Part shown: in pieces, positions 1-12,441 of the stretch
Numbering within the stretch: the first letter of the stretch is position 1
Layout of the letters: each line of letters begins with the position of its first letter
NCBI RefSeq assembly: GCF_014529535.1
Contig: NW_023503302.1
Location: forward strand, 3,374,577-3,438,576
DNA: 64,000 nucleotides
Direction of reading: 5' to 3'
DNA from: Bradysia coprophila
Taxonomy: Eukaryota; Arthropoda; Insecta; Diptera; Sciaridae
The notes under the pieces: generated by a model
Seen by the model: only the letters and a program-made list of their open reading frames with translations
Told to the model about the DNA's origin: nothing
Databases searched by the model: none
Translations under genes and position numbers: made by a program

Positions 1-2140
1 TATCACCATTAAAAACGAACCATACACACCCAAAACTACCGCCAACTCGTCATGTTTCCATGCACACACAGAGCAGAGATTATCTTAACCAGAAGAGATT
101 ATACACGAAATAATTAAATAGAATGTGCCGCAATTAACAATAAATGTTGTATGCAAAAGGATTAATTTAAAATTTTACTGAAAGCGATAATTCTATTTAC
201 ATTTTCTTCTTTTTCGTTTTTCCAAGTGCCGGGATAAAACTGACGCTTAAGTTTTTCGCCACACACAAATACACACATACACTCAACTTGGTATAAAATA
301 TTTTGTGGATCTGATATATTTTGCGTAGCTCAGTGGTTTGTGTGGAAAATTTAAATAAAATATTTTCAACGCAGAACCACAGACCCGAACAAAGTACTCC
401 ATTAAAAGTATATTGCGGACACAACGATATTTAGAGTTTAGTGGACTGATTTAATTTATTCAGTTTTAATGTGAATAACTGCTAAAATATGCAAAATTCA
501 ACATTTTTATCCCGACCAAGAACGTCATATTGGTAAATTATACGTTTGATCTACGACCAATTTCTTCACGGCTTTGCATTGGATTTTGTATTTTGGATTG
601 ATATTGAGAATGATGCATATAATTTAGATCGTTTTATTGATTGATATCCGTGTGTGGTCTGCTGATTATGATTGATCTATAGAATTCATTGTGTCCTTAA
701 TACATGCTCAATATATACGTGTAGAGATTGTAAAAAAAAAATCAAACAAAAAATGGATTCAAGAGTTAACCGACTGTGCCAATTGATTTTTGTACCAGTC
801 CTGTCTTTCAAAACGATCGACTCGTTTTTTAATTTTCTGAATGTTATAATTAGTTTTCGGCAACAACGATTTTCTGTTATAGTAACTTTTAATTGACTTC
901 GGCAATTGCCTAAAATCGATGGTATTTCTACGGTATTTTACTACAATTTTTATGGTCAAATGGTAAACACGAAACACTGAATGTAATGGCATCTATTCTT
1001 CAGCGAATCACAAAAAGTAACGAAACGAAATTATGGGTGAAATATGAATATGAATTGTAAAAATTCTAATCGAAATGAAGTGCTGCAAAGAAGAGAACTG
1101 CGCTACACTCGAATTCACCCGAAACTTGAATTTCGTGTGGTTTAGAGGATTTGATCTACCTTCAATGATGTTTACATACTTTGTATCGATTGGTGTCACG
1201 GGTGTTTGGGAAGATTCGTGCCCTAACTAACTCTCGTACCTTACTAAAATGACTATTCTACCCACGACCTTGCCTCTGAATGTTCTACCATCTTTTCCCA
1301 AAAAACTTCCCATTACATTTTCTTGTGAGAAAAATAGTTGTGCGAGTAAAAAATCATAAAATAACCGCCAAAGAATCTGATATTGTGCAACGCAATTTCG
1401 AGCAATCAGATACCCCTTGTCGGAATTGATTTCATTACATTGATGATCTAAAACAAAGAATTTCTTCCAATAAAATTTGTCCAGATCTTAATTTCGTCGA
1501 TTTAATCTTTTTTCCTAGTAAAATGTACAACGATAAATACGGACGGGAGTGTGTCTACTAACATTTTGTAATAGAAAATTGAGCTGTCGTCAACTGTGTT
1601 TCGGGGTAAATGAAGACCTAATCAACATCACTCCCTATTCCCAAATTGTTGACAATTATTTTTATTTTATTTTTTGTGATTTGTAATTCCTAATTCAATC
1701 AACCCCAATCCAAAAATGAACGCGCAATGAAACATGTGATTGTGACAATAAGTATTTGATTATTTCAATACAAGCATTTTGATATTTTATAATAGAATAG
1801 AGGGGGTGAAAAATAACTTGCATACTTTATTCAACAAAACAATTGATGCTGGAGGTTCAACGCAACACAATAATAATCGTCAAATGACATGTACTAAACC
1901 GCACATATTTGCCAAATTGAGATTAATATTTCTATTTTACTATTGCTTCCATTGTCGAACACAATTTTATGTGTATTATATCCGATGCGTGGATGGTTCG
2001 TTTATGTCTGGCAAAGTGGTATTTAAGCAAATGGTGTTTTTATATTTCTGTTTTTTTTTACATATTTATTTGTATATATCGTCATGAATGAAGCTATTAC
2101 TCCCGTTTTAATAACGCATAGTAGTGGATGTGTGTATGTA
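1..2140. other. Non-coding stretch, no gene recognised
   Basis: This AT-rich stretch lies before the left end of the large fold-back element. Short ORFs occur on both strands but none resembles a known family or has exon-like codon use. The one recognisable item is a family II dispersed repeat at 781-964, listed separately. Confidence 0.5.
781..964 (+). repeat. Dispersed repeat family II, copy 1
   Basis: The reverse complement of this segment matches 46405-46502 and continues in 46987-47070. Shared blocks include GTTTTCGGCAACAACGATTT, CGGCAATTGCCTA and a CTGGTACAAAAATC-type end. It is the uninterrupted version of the copy that is split at 46.5 kb. Part of it encodes an open frame (759-992, minus) containing IKSYYNRKSLLPKT, which recurs in the second copy. 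This means short ORFs here come from the repeat and are not independent genes. The element class is unknown; no terminal inverted repeat or target duplication was found. Confidence 0.6.
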
Positions 2141-2183
2141 TATTTACTAGGCCCCACCTCTTGGGTGGGTCAGATCCCTTGAC
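2141..2183 (+). repeat. Left terminal inverted repeat of the 8 kb element
   Basis: The sequence reads TATTTACTAGGCC, then TTGGGTGGGTCAGATCCCTT, and ends GAC. The reverse complement of 10061-10103 differs at only about four positions. The inner 23 bases are identical between the two ends. Confidence 0.75.
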
Positions 2184-2451
2184 TGGCTATTTTTTTTCTA
2201 TAATTCCAGCCTTAGTTTTCTAACCATTTTTAAATGAGGTGGTGTTTTTGAGATCACAAAATTAAAGTCACATGAAAAGGTGATGTCTCTTTTATTCAGA
2301 AAACAGCAGTCATCACATGCTTCATTTTACTCATATTTATTTAATTTCCCGAAGAAACAAAAAGAGCTATGAGTTGAAGGTCCAGCGAGCGATGTCTTAC
2401 TCCTAAGTTGAGTCTCCTATATAGTCTACTAAAAGCGCTGAACAGGTGGCG

Positions 2452-3420
2452 CATTTCTTGCTTACCTCTTGAAAAAAAAACTCATGTGAATTACGGCTCT
2501 GACAAAATTCACACTCGTGCAAACACTTTAGGAACGAAAAATTTCTTTTAAGAACGCGATTTCACGCAAAAATTGTCGTATATCGCAGATTACCAGTCCA
2601 ATAAAGTCCAATGTTCGAATTTAACCACATGAATTACGATACTGGTCGAAAACACTTAATATTTTCAAATCTGCGATTTTCGAAGCCTCTGAGAATTACT
2701 CGAGTTATCGTGTTATCAAGCAAGCAAGATTGTTCTAGACTTCTAGATTGTTCGACCAGAAATCCAGATTCACTTACTCGTCGAATAATTTTTTTTTCTG
2801 GAAATCCGTTGCAAAAATGTCGCGGTAACAAGTTGTGTTTACAATTATACTCCAACCTCACTACTCCAATATTATCCATCTACGAACTTAAAATCGGGTA
2901 AAAATTACTTAAGTGATCACGATAACAAGGAAAAGCGTCTGAGTATAATTTGGCGTATTTCCTGCCTACCTCTTGAAAAAATATAACTCGTGTGAATTAC
3001 GGCCCTCGCTTCGCTCTGGCCACAAAGTTCACACTCGTTCAAACATTTTAGGAACGAAAAAAATTCTTTTAAGAATACGGATTTCACGCAAAAATTGTCG
3101 TATATCCCAGATTACTAGTCCAATTAAATTCCAATGTTCGAGTTTAACCACATGAATTACGCTACTGGTCGAAATTGATTTTTGAAGCCTCTGAGAATTA
3201 CTCGAGCTATCGGTTTCTCAAGCAAGCAAAAACTCTTTTGGGAAGTACTTCTTAATTGTTAGACCAGAAATCCAGAAATTCACTACTCGTCAAATAAGAA
3301 ATTTTTCTGGAAATCCGTTGCAAAAATGTCGTGGTAAACAAGTTATGTTTACAATTACTCCAAACTCACTACTCCAATATGTCATTCTCTGTCAATTAAA
3401 ACAAAAAATTTGAAAATCGG
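2452..3420 (+). repeat. Two ~500 bp tandem units in the left arm
   Basis: The block from about 2452 recurs from about 2950. Both contain CTTACCTCTTGAAAA or a near variant, a TGTGAATTACGGC segment, TTCACGCAAAAATTGTCGTA, and CACATGAATTACG followed by ACTGGTCGAAA. The second unit carries the GC-rich palindrome GGCCCTCGCTTCGCTCTGGC at about 3001, whereas the first has a decayed GGCTCTGACAAAA. The palindrome was therefore gained or lost after the duplication. Confidence 0.75.
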
Positions 3421-4040
3421 GTAAAAATTACTCAAGTTATCGCGCGGTAACAAGAAAAAGCGTCTGTGTAGAATATCTCCCATCTCGTTGTTCGAATATT
3501 ATCCATCAGCAAACTCAGCCTCAAGAGTTTCAATCTTCGTCGATTAAGACAAAATCTTTGAAAATCGGATAAGAATTATGGAAGTTATCGCGGTAACAAG
3601 TAAAAAAATCTCTTGAGAATTACTCACATCTCATTACTCCAATATTGCCCATCTACGAACTTAACCTCATGATTTTCATTCTCCGTCGATTAAAACCAAA
3701 ATTTTGCAAATCGGTAAAGAATTACTCGAGCTATCGAGTCCACAAGGAAAAGCGTCTGTGTAGAATTTCTCCAATCTTGTTGTTCTAACATTATCCATCT
3801 GCAAACTCAACCTCAAGAATTTCAATCTTCGTCGAATAACACAAAAAATTTGAAAATCTGATAAGAATTAGGGAAGTTATCGCGGTAACAAGGAATAAAA
3901 TTCTCTTGAGAATTACTCCCATCTCATTATCCCAATATTGCCCATCTACGAACTTAACCTCATGATTTTCATTCTCCGTCGATTAAAACCAAAATTTTGC
4001 AAATCGGTTAAGAATTACTCGAGTTATCGAGGGAACAAGT
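3421..4040 (+). repeat. Alternating two-monomer (higher-order) tandem repeat
   Basis: Two types of ~150 bp monomer alternate. Type A (about 3473 and 3770) has ATTATCCATC, CAATCTTCGTCGA and GAAGTTATCGCGGTAACAAG. Type B (about 3627 and 3930) has TTGCCCATCTACGAACTTAA, TTCTCCGTCGATTAAAACCA and a GAATTACTCGAG tail. The A-B pair therefore repeats with a period near 300 bp, a small higher-order structure. The inverse of these monomers makes up the right arm. Confidence 0.7.
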
Positions 4041-5530
4041 GTACGGACGTTTTCTGTATTTAACGTTTTTTGCCAATGTAGAACATTTTCAAAATATCAT
4101 AGTGAACTTAGCGTTACGGACATTTAAGGGTATTTTCTTTCATAAGACCCTGACTTTCAGTCAAGGGAATTATATAAAATTCAATTCGGATGGGATGAGG
4201 ATTAATGCGCTGTTACCCATATTATTGTCATTGCACAAACAATAAAACACGTTATCCTTAAACCAAAATAAATCAAATATATAACAGCTGCTGAATAAAA
4301 ATGTAAAAAGATTAAAATTGTGATTTTGATGAGCGAGCATTTATGCACTGGCAAGGAAAAAAAATTGAACTAAGGTATATTACGACAAATTGGCAAACTA
4401 ATCAATGAATTCAATTTTTTTGTATGTTCTGACAAGTGCATGCATAACCCTTTTTTCTAGTTGATTTTTATTAATACATATATCTACGTGATCAAACAAC
4501 GGTCCTGTCAGTCAAACTATTTTATTATTTTGTAATGGGATTTTTTTTTCGTGTTCGTTTTCATAATAAAATGTATAAATCGTAACATATGGACACGTAC
4601 ACAGGTGTTGAATGATCGAAACAAATGCTCTGAGGTAAAACAAATATAGTTCAGTTTGTTACTTTAAAATATTGCGGCGACGAAGTCAAGTTTAGTGAAC
4701 CTTTACGGAAATCTTGATTTACAGACACATTAATGTAATGAACGGCTGTAAGACTGTAAGTTTCTTTACATTTTAATTAAAATTTCGAACATGTGTACTG
4801 TACATCGAGTATCGGTTCAATGTGATTGAGAGATTGTACCTTCCACTTCGGACATAAATTATTTTTTGAAAAACTTTTTCCTACATTTTTTCTTATATTT
4901 TTGTCAAAAAAGAATTTGGGGAAAAAAAATATGGGAAAATGTTTTCCCAAAAATATTTCCTGACTTGCGTATTACACATTATGTATGTCGACCGTAAATA
5001 TAATATTTGATAGATTGTCAACATATTTCCGTAGAACACTGCTGTAGGCTCTAAGGCGCAATAATCAAAAATACTTCAGAGTGTAAAATACTTTGAGGCC
5101 GTCAGTACCGGATTGGTTCAAAAAAGCCCTTCGGACGTTGTATGAAGAAATTTTTCAAAAGGCCATCAGTTGACCTTTATCCATACAAAAATCAAAAGGC
5201 CCGTGGTTTGGAATATACGTTAGGTCATACAATGCCATGTATGCAAATGCCTTGAAGCTATAGCAGCACTGCCGAACCTGTCACTTAAGTGTGATCTCCC
5301 GGTTGAACAATACCATACGTTATTATTATTATTATCCGCAGAACAGACATGTTAGGACTTACATAATGAGTAATAATCAGGTCTTCATGAAAATAATTTT
5401 TAATTTGATACATTTCTTCAGCCCAATCAGTTCGCTGTCAGTTCGAAGATGTAGAAATTAGGTCATATGACTAGGAAGAGACTATTGACACATTATATAA
5501 TATTTCAGAAACATATCCCGATGTATTCGG

Positions 5531-5656
5531 TTAATCTGTTCCTTTTTTTAAAGCATCATAAAAATCTTGTACTTCATTTGTTTTCATACATAGAAGGCAG
5601 ACCTGAAACCTTGTTTTCGTCATCGTTAACGATAACAGATGGTTATCCGACAAGTA
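5531..5656 (+). repeat. Family I dispersed repeat, copy inside the 8 kb element
   Basis: This copy carries two versions of the paired motif: TTAATCTGTTCCTT at about 5531 and AATCTTGTACTTCATTTG at about 5562. The family tail follows, including TTTTCGTCATCGTTAACGA and TAACAGATGG. The closest relatives in the window are at 29363-29519 and, on the other strand, 43188-43287. Confidence 0.6.
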
Positions 5657-5814
5657 ATTGTAATTTTATCCAGTGGTTTAGCTTTACGATCCGAAAGTCC
5701 ATGGGTTTGCTGACTAAAAGACTTCGTGCATTTCTGTTCCTCATAATAAGGCCATTTGTTGAATTATCTTAGTTTTCATGGAATAGTTCAAGGAAACATT
5801 TTCTAAAAAATGTC

Positions 5815-5910
5815 TTTCTTCCAGTAAGCGATCGTACGTTTCTTCCAGTAAGCGATCGTAAATCATTTCTTCCAGTAAGCGATCGTACGTCATTTCTTCC
5901 AGTAAGCGAT
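5815..5910 (+). repeat. Minisatellite, four ~24-28 bp units
   Basis: Four head-to-tail copies of TTTCTTCCAGTAAGCGATCG with short variable linkers (TACG, TAAATCA, TACGTCA). The last copy ends AGCGATGG. Each unit contains the palindrome CGATCG. Confidence 0.9.
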
Positions 5911-7486
5911 GGTGCGGAAGAGATGCAACTTATGTTTGAAAAAGGGATAGAAATAGATGCAAGTAGTCGTGACTTGTGAAATACTTTATGAATGATGTCT
6001 AACTAGATGATGCTCAGATGATGCCTTCCTGGAATGATCATTTTAGCAATTTGATTTTAATATTTTCGGTCGTTTAGCACCCAGATTTGTTTTTCTAGTT
6101 GCGTAATTTATCGTTTCGATTCCTCTTTTTTCCCTATTCATTTTTCTAGATTGTTTTAGTACAAACATATTGGGAAAAAAATCAAATTACGAATGCAACA
6201 ATTGGCATAAATAGTTTAACCGAACTCTTATCCACTTTAAAATTGCATTATCTTACTGTATAAAGCCTGTGTACGCTATACTTTACTATGAAGATCCATT
6301 GAACTGTACATCTATCAATAACATAACAAATGGAATGTCTTTCCATCAACCGTATCCTAATCTGACAAAAGGTTTGCTCTTCAAAAATAACTAATGTTAG
6401 TTTGAGATTATCCGGAAGGTTTCCGTTTTGAATTTCAATAGGTACTGCAAGAAGATGTTGAAAATATGAGTTTACTTTATGGTTAGAAGGCATTTATTCG
6501 GACAATTTTATTTTTTTGTGCTGTTGATGCTACATTACATAAATGAATGAACGGGCACAACGGATATAGACTTTTTCTTTTATTTGTTAATTTATTTTCA
6601 TACGGTTTTTTGGCTTTTTTATTGATTGATATTTATATTCAGGTTAAGTCAAGTGTTTAAATAATAAAATTGAATTTACGTTTTTTCGGGCCATCATTAT
6701 TCCAACAGGAAATATTATTACATTTGCATAAAAAAGGTACACGTTTATGCAGATGATGCGAGATGATGTCTATATTATTATATTGAGACGAATATTTCGT
6801 ATTCTGTTCTTATTGTTCGTTTACTTCACTTTCACCAACGCTTATTTTGCTATTCTGTGTGCAGCATAGATTGTTCTTTTTCAGAACGGTAACCAGTAAT
6901 AGCACAGCACATAAGCCCATGGTATGCAAACATTGTTGTCCATTAACTAATTTTACTTGGATTACTAAAATAGAGCCACAGAGATTTGTTTCCCATAAAG
7001 AATCTATTTGCAGCGCGGAACACATTACTTAATAAAATGAATTGTTTGCTCACTTTTTATAACCGATAAAGAAAAGAACAATGAGAGATAAATGAGATGA
7101 TGTTGCCATTGTTCTTTATCAATTGAAAACAAAAATTTGTTTATATTGGCTAATTATTATACTCGTCGCAATATTCACCATAAATTACCTGGAACGCCTG
7201 GATGGTATTACATTTAGCTCCACTCTTTCACCATGATTTTTTTTGAAAATTTAGCGAAAGATCTTATTGTAGAATCGTATGTTACATATTATGTTACGGG
7301 ATTGGAGCGGAGCGAAGACGATTACGTTTTTACCACCGTAGTCAAAAAACAAACCTTTTTGTTCCTAGTGACATATAATATTTTTCACTGTAACAGAAAG
7401 TGAAAGAAAAGGTGAGAGAAAAAACTGTCGTTTGGACTCTCTATTTTGTGACAGAATGTGACGTTTTCGGGCCGTTTGACTGAAAT

Positions 7487-7600
7487 AGTACATTACGTCC
7501 TTGTTTGGAGATTTTTATTTTGTCGTGAGGGAGGTTGCCTTTGGCTCGGGCTACAATCCCTTGTAACAAAATAACAATCTCCAAACAATTACGTACAGTA
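7487..7600. repeat. Fold-back hairpin (MITE-like)
   Basis: The arms TGTTTGGAGATTTTTATTTT (7502-7521) and its inverse at 7568-7587 match with one difference. The match extends outward through ACGTA/TACGT-like flanks. The loop contains GGTTGCCTTTGGCTCGGGC, one of several GC-rich loops of similar design in this window. There is no coding content. Confidence 0.7.
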
Positions 7601-9129
7601 TTTTAGTTGCGAAGCCCTGTGAAAATGAAAATTATCGCTAGTGTCAACACACCACTTACGAAAATTTCAATTTGTAAATTAGTATTATTGTGGAATTATA
7701 ACCCTTATTTTTTTCACGTAGTGAGTAGAATAGTATGGAGGAACAAAATGTTCCTAACGTGAAAAGAAAATCCTTAAAAATCTTCTAAAATCCAGAAAAC
7801 CGGTTAAAATCATTGAAAATCCTCAGAGGGTATAATGGTAACTCGTGCATCCTATTTCATCCTCAATTCAATTCAAAATGAAAATCACTATACACAGTCA
7901 GTGTAAATGCATGTACCTACACATATTTTTATCATATTTCTAGATCGCATTTGTGACAACTGAGGAAATTATAGCACCATAAACTGTGATTATTATCTCA
8001 CAGAATCAAGTGATATCATCAACACACAAAACTAAAGAAAGATGAAAATGTTTTGCGTTTCTGATTACTGAAATTAAAATTCAAAAATAATTTAAAATTC
8101 TTCGCTCCAAAAAAAAACACGAACTACATTACCAAACATTGTCTAATTTTTGACAAGGTCAAGAAAAATAACTTAAATATTTGATTAGCTACAACAACAG
8201 CCCAAAAAAAAAGTTTGTTTGATTTGAATTTAAAACGGGAAAATTGAACCAATGTGTCTGGTAAAATATTTGAAAACATCGAATCGAATCATTTATTATA
8301 AATGCAATTTCATACCACTTCAAGTGCAACCTCGAAATACATTTTTTTAAAATTTATATCGTGCACGTTATACCATTGAGTTAAACTCACATATATGGCT
8401 GCACATTTTATCGGAAATGCATTTTGGCAGTGATATTATAAGAAAATGTTTTTTTTTGTATTCTTATCGCTTATTTGTTAAGTTTTATACTACTGATAAG
8501 ATGGCGACACCTTTTGCTCACTCAACAGAAAATTGTTTAAACAACTTCACGTTATTCACGAAGTTTAATTCAGAACCGAAAGAGGGATATGGGATAACCC
8601 ATTCGCAGAGAAGGTAAACGCTAAGACGATAAGTTTGGACAAATACTGAATATATGCGAGGTAAATGTTGGTAGACACGAGTAAGTGGAGGAAATACCGA
8701 ATCGACGGGTATTTGTTGTCACACGATTTGCCCGCGTCGCGTCCGCCCTGGGAGCATAACCACGTAGATATGTGTAGAAAATTGCTCACGCACTCTATTT
8801 TGTGTGTTAAAACGCTTTTCGATCGCAGTAGATTGGAACATTTCAGCATTTTACTCTTTGCTGGTGTATATAATGAGAGTCGTATCAACAATAAAGTCAT
8901 CAGCATAGAATTAATTAAAATTGTGGAATCTCGATCCCACCCGTTCGCCTCCCACCTGGTGAACGTCTGTGTTTGGCAGCTAGAAAAACTTTAGTGCCGG
9001 TATATATAGCTGTGTTGAACGATGTGAACGTTTTTCCCTTGACTGTAAGTCATGGGTTTTACAAAAGAAATTACACCGTACACGTTCATTATGATTAAAA
9101 ATGTATTGAAATGTGATTAAAAAACGTTA

Positions 9130-9930
9130 AATGTAACAATTTTTTGCTCCTTGTTAACACGATAACTGGGGCAAAGTTAGTTCAACCGATTTTCAAAAAA
9201 CCTTTTTTATTCGATGAAGTATGGAAATCCTCAGGTCACGTTCGAAAATGGGCAGTATCGCCTCAATAATCTGAAAGTAGTTCTCGAAAGAAGCCTTTTC
9301 TGCTCTTTGTTAACACGATAACTGGAGCAAAGTTCAACCGATTTTCAAAAACTTTTTTTTATTCGATGTCGTATTGAAATCCTCAGGCCACGTTCGAAAA
9401 TGGGTGGTATCGGTTCAACGATCTGGGAGAAGTTCTCGAAAGAAGCCTTTTCTGCTCTTTGTTAACACAACAACTAGAGTAATTCTCAACCGATTTAAAA
9501 AAAAATGTTTGGTGGAGAATGGAATTAATTCCTGAGGTTAGGTGCAAATCACACGAATTTAAGTTTTATTAATGTATAGGCAACGGTTCGAAGATTTTCA
9601 ATGAAACTAACCAGAATTAAATCTTCAATTAGAGAATTATTAGACCGTTCTAGTAGTTCTTCTTCTAAATATGTTTTTGTGAGTAATTCTCGATAGAAGC
9701 CTATTCTACCCTTGGTTAACACAATAACTGGAGTAATCTCAACGGATTCGTTCAACAATCTGGAAGTAGTTCTCAAAAGAAGCCTTTTCTACTCTTTGTT
9801 AAAACGATCTAGAGTCTTGTTAGTTGATTTTGCCTTCTAAACAAAACCGAATAAACAACCAAAATTAATGAGTGTGAAGTTTGCGGCCAGAGCGAAGCGA
9901 GGGCCGAAGTTCACACGAGTTTTTTACATG
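9130..9930 (-). repeat. Right-arm tandem repeats of the 8 kb element
   Basis: About five partial monomers share CTCTTTGTTAACACGATAAC and TTCTCGAAAGAAGCCTTTTC (about 9149, 9298, 9448, 9709 and 9791). Spacing is near 150 bp for the first three. Reverse-complemented, they match the left-arm GAAAATCGG...GTTATCG...TAACAAG monomers. The innermost 3' part (9880-9930) is the inverse of the GC-rich palindrome segment at 2990-3030. Confidence 0.7.
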
Positions 9931-10060
9931 ACTAGGGATAAAAAGATGAAAAGTAGACATTTTTTACCGGGGAATTTTATATTATACAAAATTACATTTC
10001 ACTGAAATAAATCAATAAATCATTGTCAATAAAAATACTATTGAGAAGCTCAGACAAACA

Positions 10061-10103
10061 GTCAAGGGATCTGACCCACCCAACAGGTAGGACCTAGTGA
10101 ATA
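10061..10103 (-). repeat. Right terminal inverted repeat of the 8 kb element
   Basis: The sequence reads GTCAAGGGATCTGACCCACC, then CAACAGG, and ends CCTAGTGAATA. It is the inverse of 2141-2183. Read outward in, the tip is TATTCACTAGG, against TATTTACTAGG on the left. Confidence 0.75.
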
Positions 10104-10985
10104 AAATAGCAACATTTGTTCATTTTTAAAACATTCAAAATTTTTATTATATATTCAGATTACTGGGTGACAAACCATATTTTTATTTATATTTATATTT
10201 TTTGAAATTTATTATAGAACTAGATAGAATATTGTTTTTTAAATTAATTATTTTTTTTGTCTTTCATTTTTTTTGCATTTTCTCCTTTTTAATTATAATA
10301 ATAATTTTTATAAATGATGTTAAATATATATATATTTATAGTTAATGCATTCATCTCTCCTGTTTTCTCCTCTGCTGTATGCTAGCATTTCAATTATAAT
10401 TATATTTTATTAAAAATTTATTTAAAATTTTATCATTTCATTTCTTTGTTGTTGTGGAAATTAAGTTGCTATAATTATTTACAATGTTTTTTGCTTTGTT
10501 TTTAAATTTAAATTTGTTAAGATTACAATTTTAAAATCAAAGATGAGTCTGTTAATGGTTTAGAAAAGTTGTTGGTTATTGTTGAAATGTTTTCTTTTTC
10601 TTTCTTTTTATACTAACGCTTTAAAAAGGTGTGTTGATTTTAAAAATGTCTTTAAATTCAAATCTGCATTAAATTTTTAGTATTTTATTTTTCGTTCTTT
10701 CTAAATCGGTCATTGCACATTACTTTCAAAATATTTTTATTATTATATAATAATTAGCTATTAGTGTGGGAGCATTCCGTTCCTTAGAGCGTTTAACTAA
10801 AAAGTGATTATGGGTCTCAATGTGGTTTCAATTACTTTTCTGCACCGGCCTCGTTTGGGTGACATATCAGGGGTCTTTTTCGCTGATGGTTGTAGTTTTT
10901 ATAACTAATGACAAAAAGTAGCTCGGAGCAATAAGAAAACCTTGTTTCATTGGAGAGGTTGCGATTTTCACTTACAATTTAATTA
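10104..10985. other. AT-rich tract without genes
   Basis: From 10104 to about 10760 the plus strand is strongly T-rich, with poly-T runs and almost no G or C. There is no ORF of note. It becomes ordinary sequence after 10760. It could be the 3' flank or UTR of an undetected gene, but nothing in the sequence shows this. Confidence 0.45.
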
Positions 10986-10988
10986 TAA

Positions 10989-11075
10989 GTTGATGTAAAA
11001 CTTAGGAACTATAGGTTGCCTCTTCGTATACTTTGTATGGTGAGGTTGTTCATAATTTTCAAGTTTTACGCCAAC
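10989..11075. repeat. Imperfect inverted repeat
   Basis: GTTGATGTAAAACTT at 10989 pairs with AAGTTTTACGCCAAC at 11061-11075. The match continues inward to GGTTGCCTC / GAGGTTG, leaving a ~20 base loop. This fits a small decayed fold-back element. Confidence 0.5.
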
Positions 11076-11247
11076 AAATTATCGAAAATTAAACGTTTGA
11101 TAGAGAATTATTCGTCAATTCTGATTTGGGAAAAATCATTTACGAGCAATATCACATCTTACAAAAACCACCTCATTTTGATACTTGCTGCATAAAAAAC
11201 GTTCTCATAAAATCTTGCTTTTTCTTCTTCAACAAACATGACAATAT

Positions 11248-11370
11248 AAGTGTGTGCACCTCTTGCCAAAATTGTTATCGAGACGTGTGGGTATTGCTGG
11301 TCGAGCCGAAGGCGAGAACCGTAATGACCACACGTCAAGATAACAATTTCGGCAAGAGGTGCATACACTT
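11248..11370. repeat. Fold-back hairpin with 43-base arms
   Basis: The arms at 11248-11290 and 11328-11370 pair with four mismatches by eye. Each contains GCACCTCTTGCC...AATTGTTATC or its inverse. The 37-base loop holds GTCGAGCCGAAGGCGAGAAC, a small palindrome at the apex. ORFs in both directions across this segment (11126-11446 and 11159-11407) result from the palindrome and are not genes. Confidence 0.75.
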
Positions 11371-12047
11371 TTTTATCTGCCGAGAACATATATACCGAAA
11401 TAAACAAAAATGCTGTAGAGGGATAAGTGGGAAATTATTGTTCTAGGCAGATATATATTTGGAATCATCAAAAGAATATGACTAGAATTAGTTTTAACCC
11501 ATTAATTAATCTCCTTTTCTTTATTTGTTGGAGTGCGAGAGAGGCAATTAATTTCATAAGGAAAACATACCGTCTCACGCAGGACAAACGACTAATGGAA
11601 ATGCTGTTACAAGGAAAAGTAAATGCCAATAACACTTCGGAAGATGCAAATACCAAGTAAATTCGAAGTAAATATGAGTATAGGAAATACAGGTGCGCAT
11701 TGGAAATGCCCTCTAAGTGCAGAACTGGTAAGTGGGTAATTGCCGTGATATTTCTGAATTACGTTCCCCTCTCCATCCCAATTCAATATTGTATAGATGT
11801 ATATGTACAAGTCCATTTTCTATAATAAGTTCGAAAACATGTCGAAATTTCAGGTGGTTTCATTTTGTCTGCATTTTTTTGTTTTGAATTTAGTAATTCA
11901 GCGAAGAAATAGATTTTACAATAGCTCAATTCCTGTCAACGCTACTAAATTTAACAAGTGTCCCTTAAAGTTATCCGATCAATTCAGTACTACTGAATCA
12001 GTAGTGTCGGAGCTACATAAATTATACGATGGAAAAATTTAACCGAA

Positions 12048-12433
12048 TAGGCATGGGCGATAATGATAATGATTATCGATAATAATCGATTATCGATAAT
12101 CGATAATTATCGACTTTTTTTATCGAAAATTATCAAAAAAAATATCGATAATCGATAATTATTGATATTTTGATAATTGTCAAGATATCGATTATTCGAT
12201 GTATCGATATTCCGGTCCGAAAATCCGATATTTATCGATATATTCCGATATATCGGTATATTATCATGAATTTTCAGACAAATATCAAAATATCGATATT
12301 TCATAATTATCGAATTTCGATATTTTGATAATTATCGATAATTATTAAATTATCGATAACGATATGATTAATCGATTATCGATAATTTCTTTCGATTGAT
12401 ATTATCGATGATTTTGAACGTCTCCCATCCCTA
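12048..12433. mobile_element. hAT-type MITE filled with ATCGATA words
   Basis: The ends are TAGGCATGGG on the left and the inverse of TAGGGATGGG on the right. A perfect 8 bp direct duplication, TAACCGAA, flanks it at 12040-12047 and 12434-12441. An 8 bp target duplication with ends of this kind is typical of hAT transposons. The 386 bp interior is almost entirely variants of ATCGATA/TTATCGAT, so it is self-complementary at many registers and codes for nothing. These words resemble the DRE/BEAF-type site TATCGATA of Drosophila. Whether they bind anything is unknown. Confidence 0.85.
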
Positions 12434-12441
12434 TAACCGAA

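Larger units (their letters stand above)
2141..10103. mobile_element. Large (~8 kb) fold-back type element
   Basis: A 43 bp terminal inverted repeat (about 39 of 43 positions by eye) bounds the region. Both arms inside it carry tandem repeats in opposite orientation: 2452-4040 on the left and 9130-9930 on the right. Shared arm words include the GAAAATCGG...GTTATCG...TAACAAG pattern and the palindromic GGCCCTCGCTTCGCTCTGGCC-like tip at about 3001 and about 9892. This layout, with inverted arms of short tandem repeats around a unique centre, is that of Foldback-type transposons. The ~5 kb centre contains no recognisable transposase. It holds nested pieces: a family I repeat, a minisatellite and a hairpin. 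No target duplication could be fixed, so two facing independent elements remain an alternative. Confidence 0.6.

Noticed and set aside
8565..8994. Overlapping 113- and 109-codon ORFs on opposite strands
   Set aside because: Slightly higher GC locally but no recognisable domain, no homologous motif and no start or splice support.
11126..11446. 106-codon and 82-codon ORFs on opposite strands
   Set aside because: Both run through a fold-back hairpin, so paired ORFs are expected; no protein signal.
12048..12433. Reading the ATCGATA cluster as a native insulator or origin
   Set aside because: The 8 bp target duplication and inverted tips show it arrived as a MITE; regulatory use is only a possibility.
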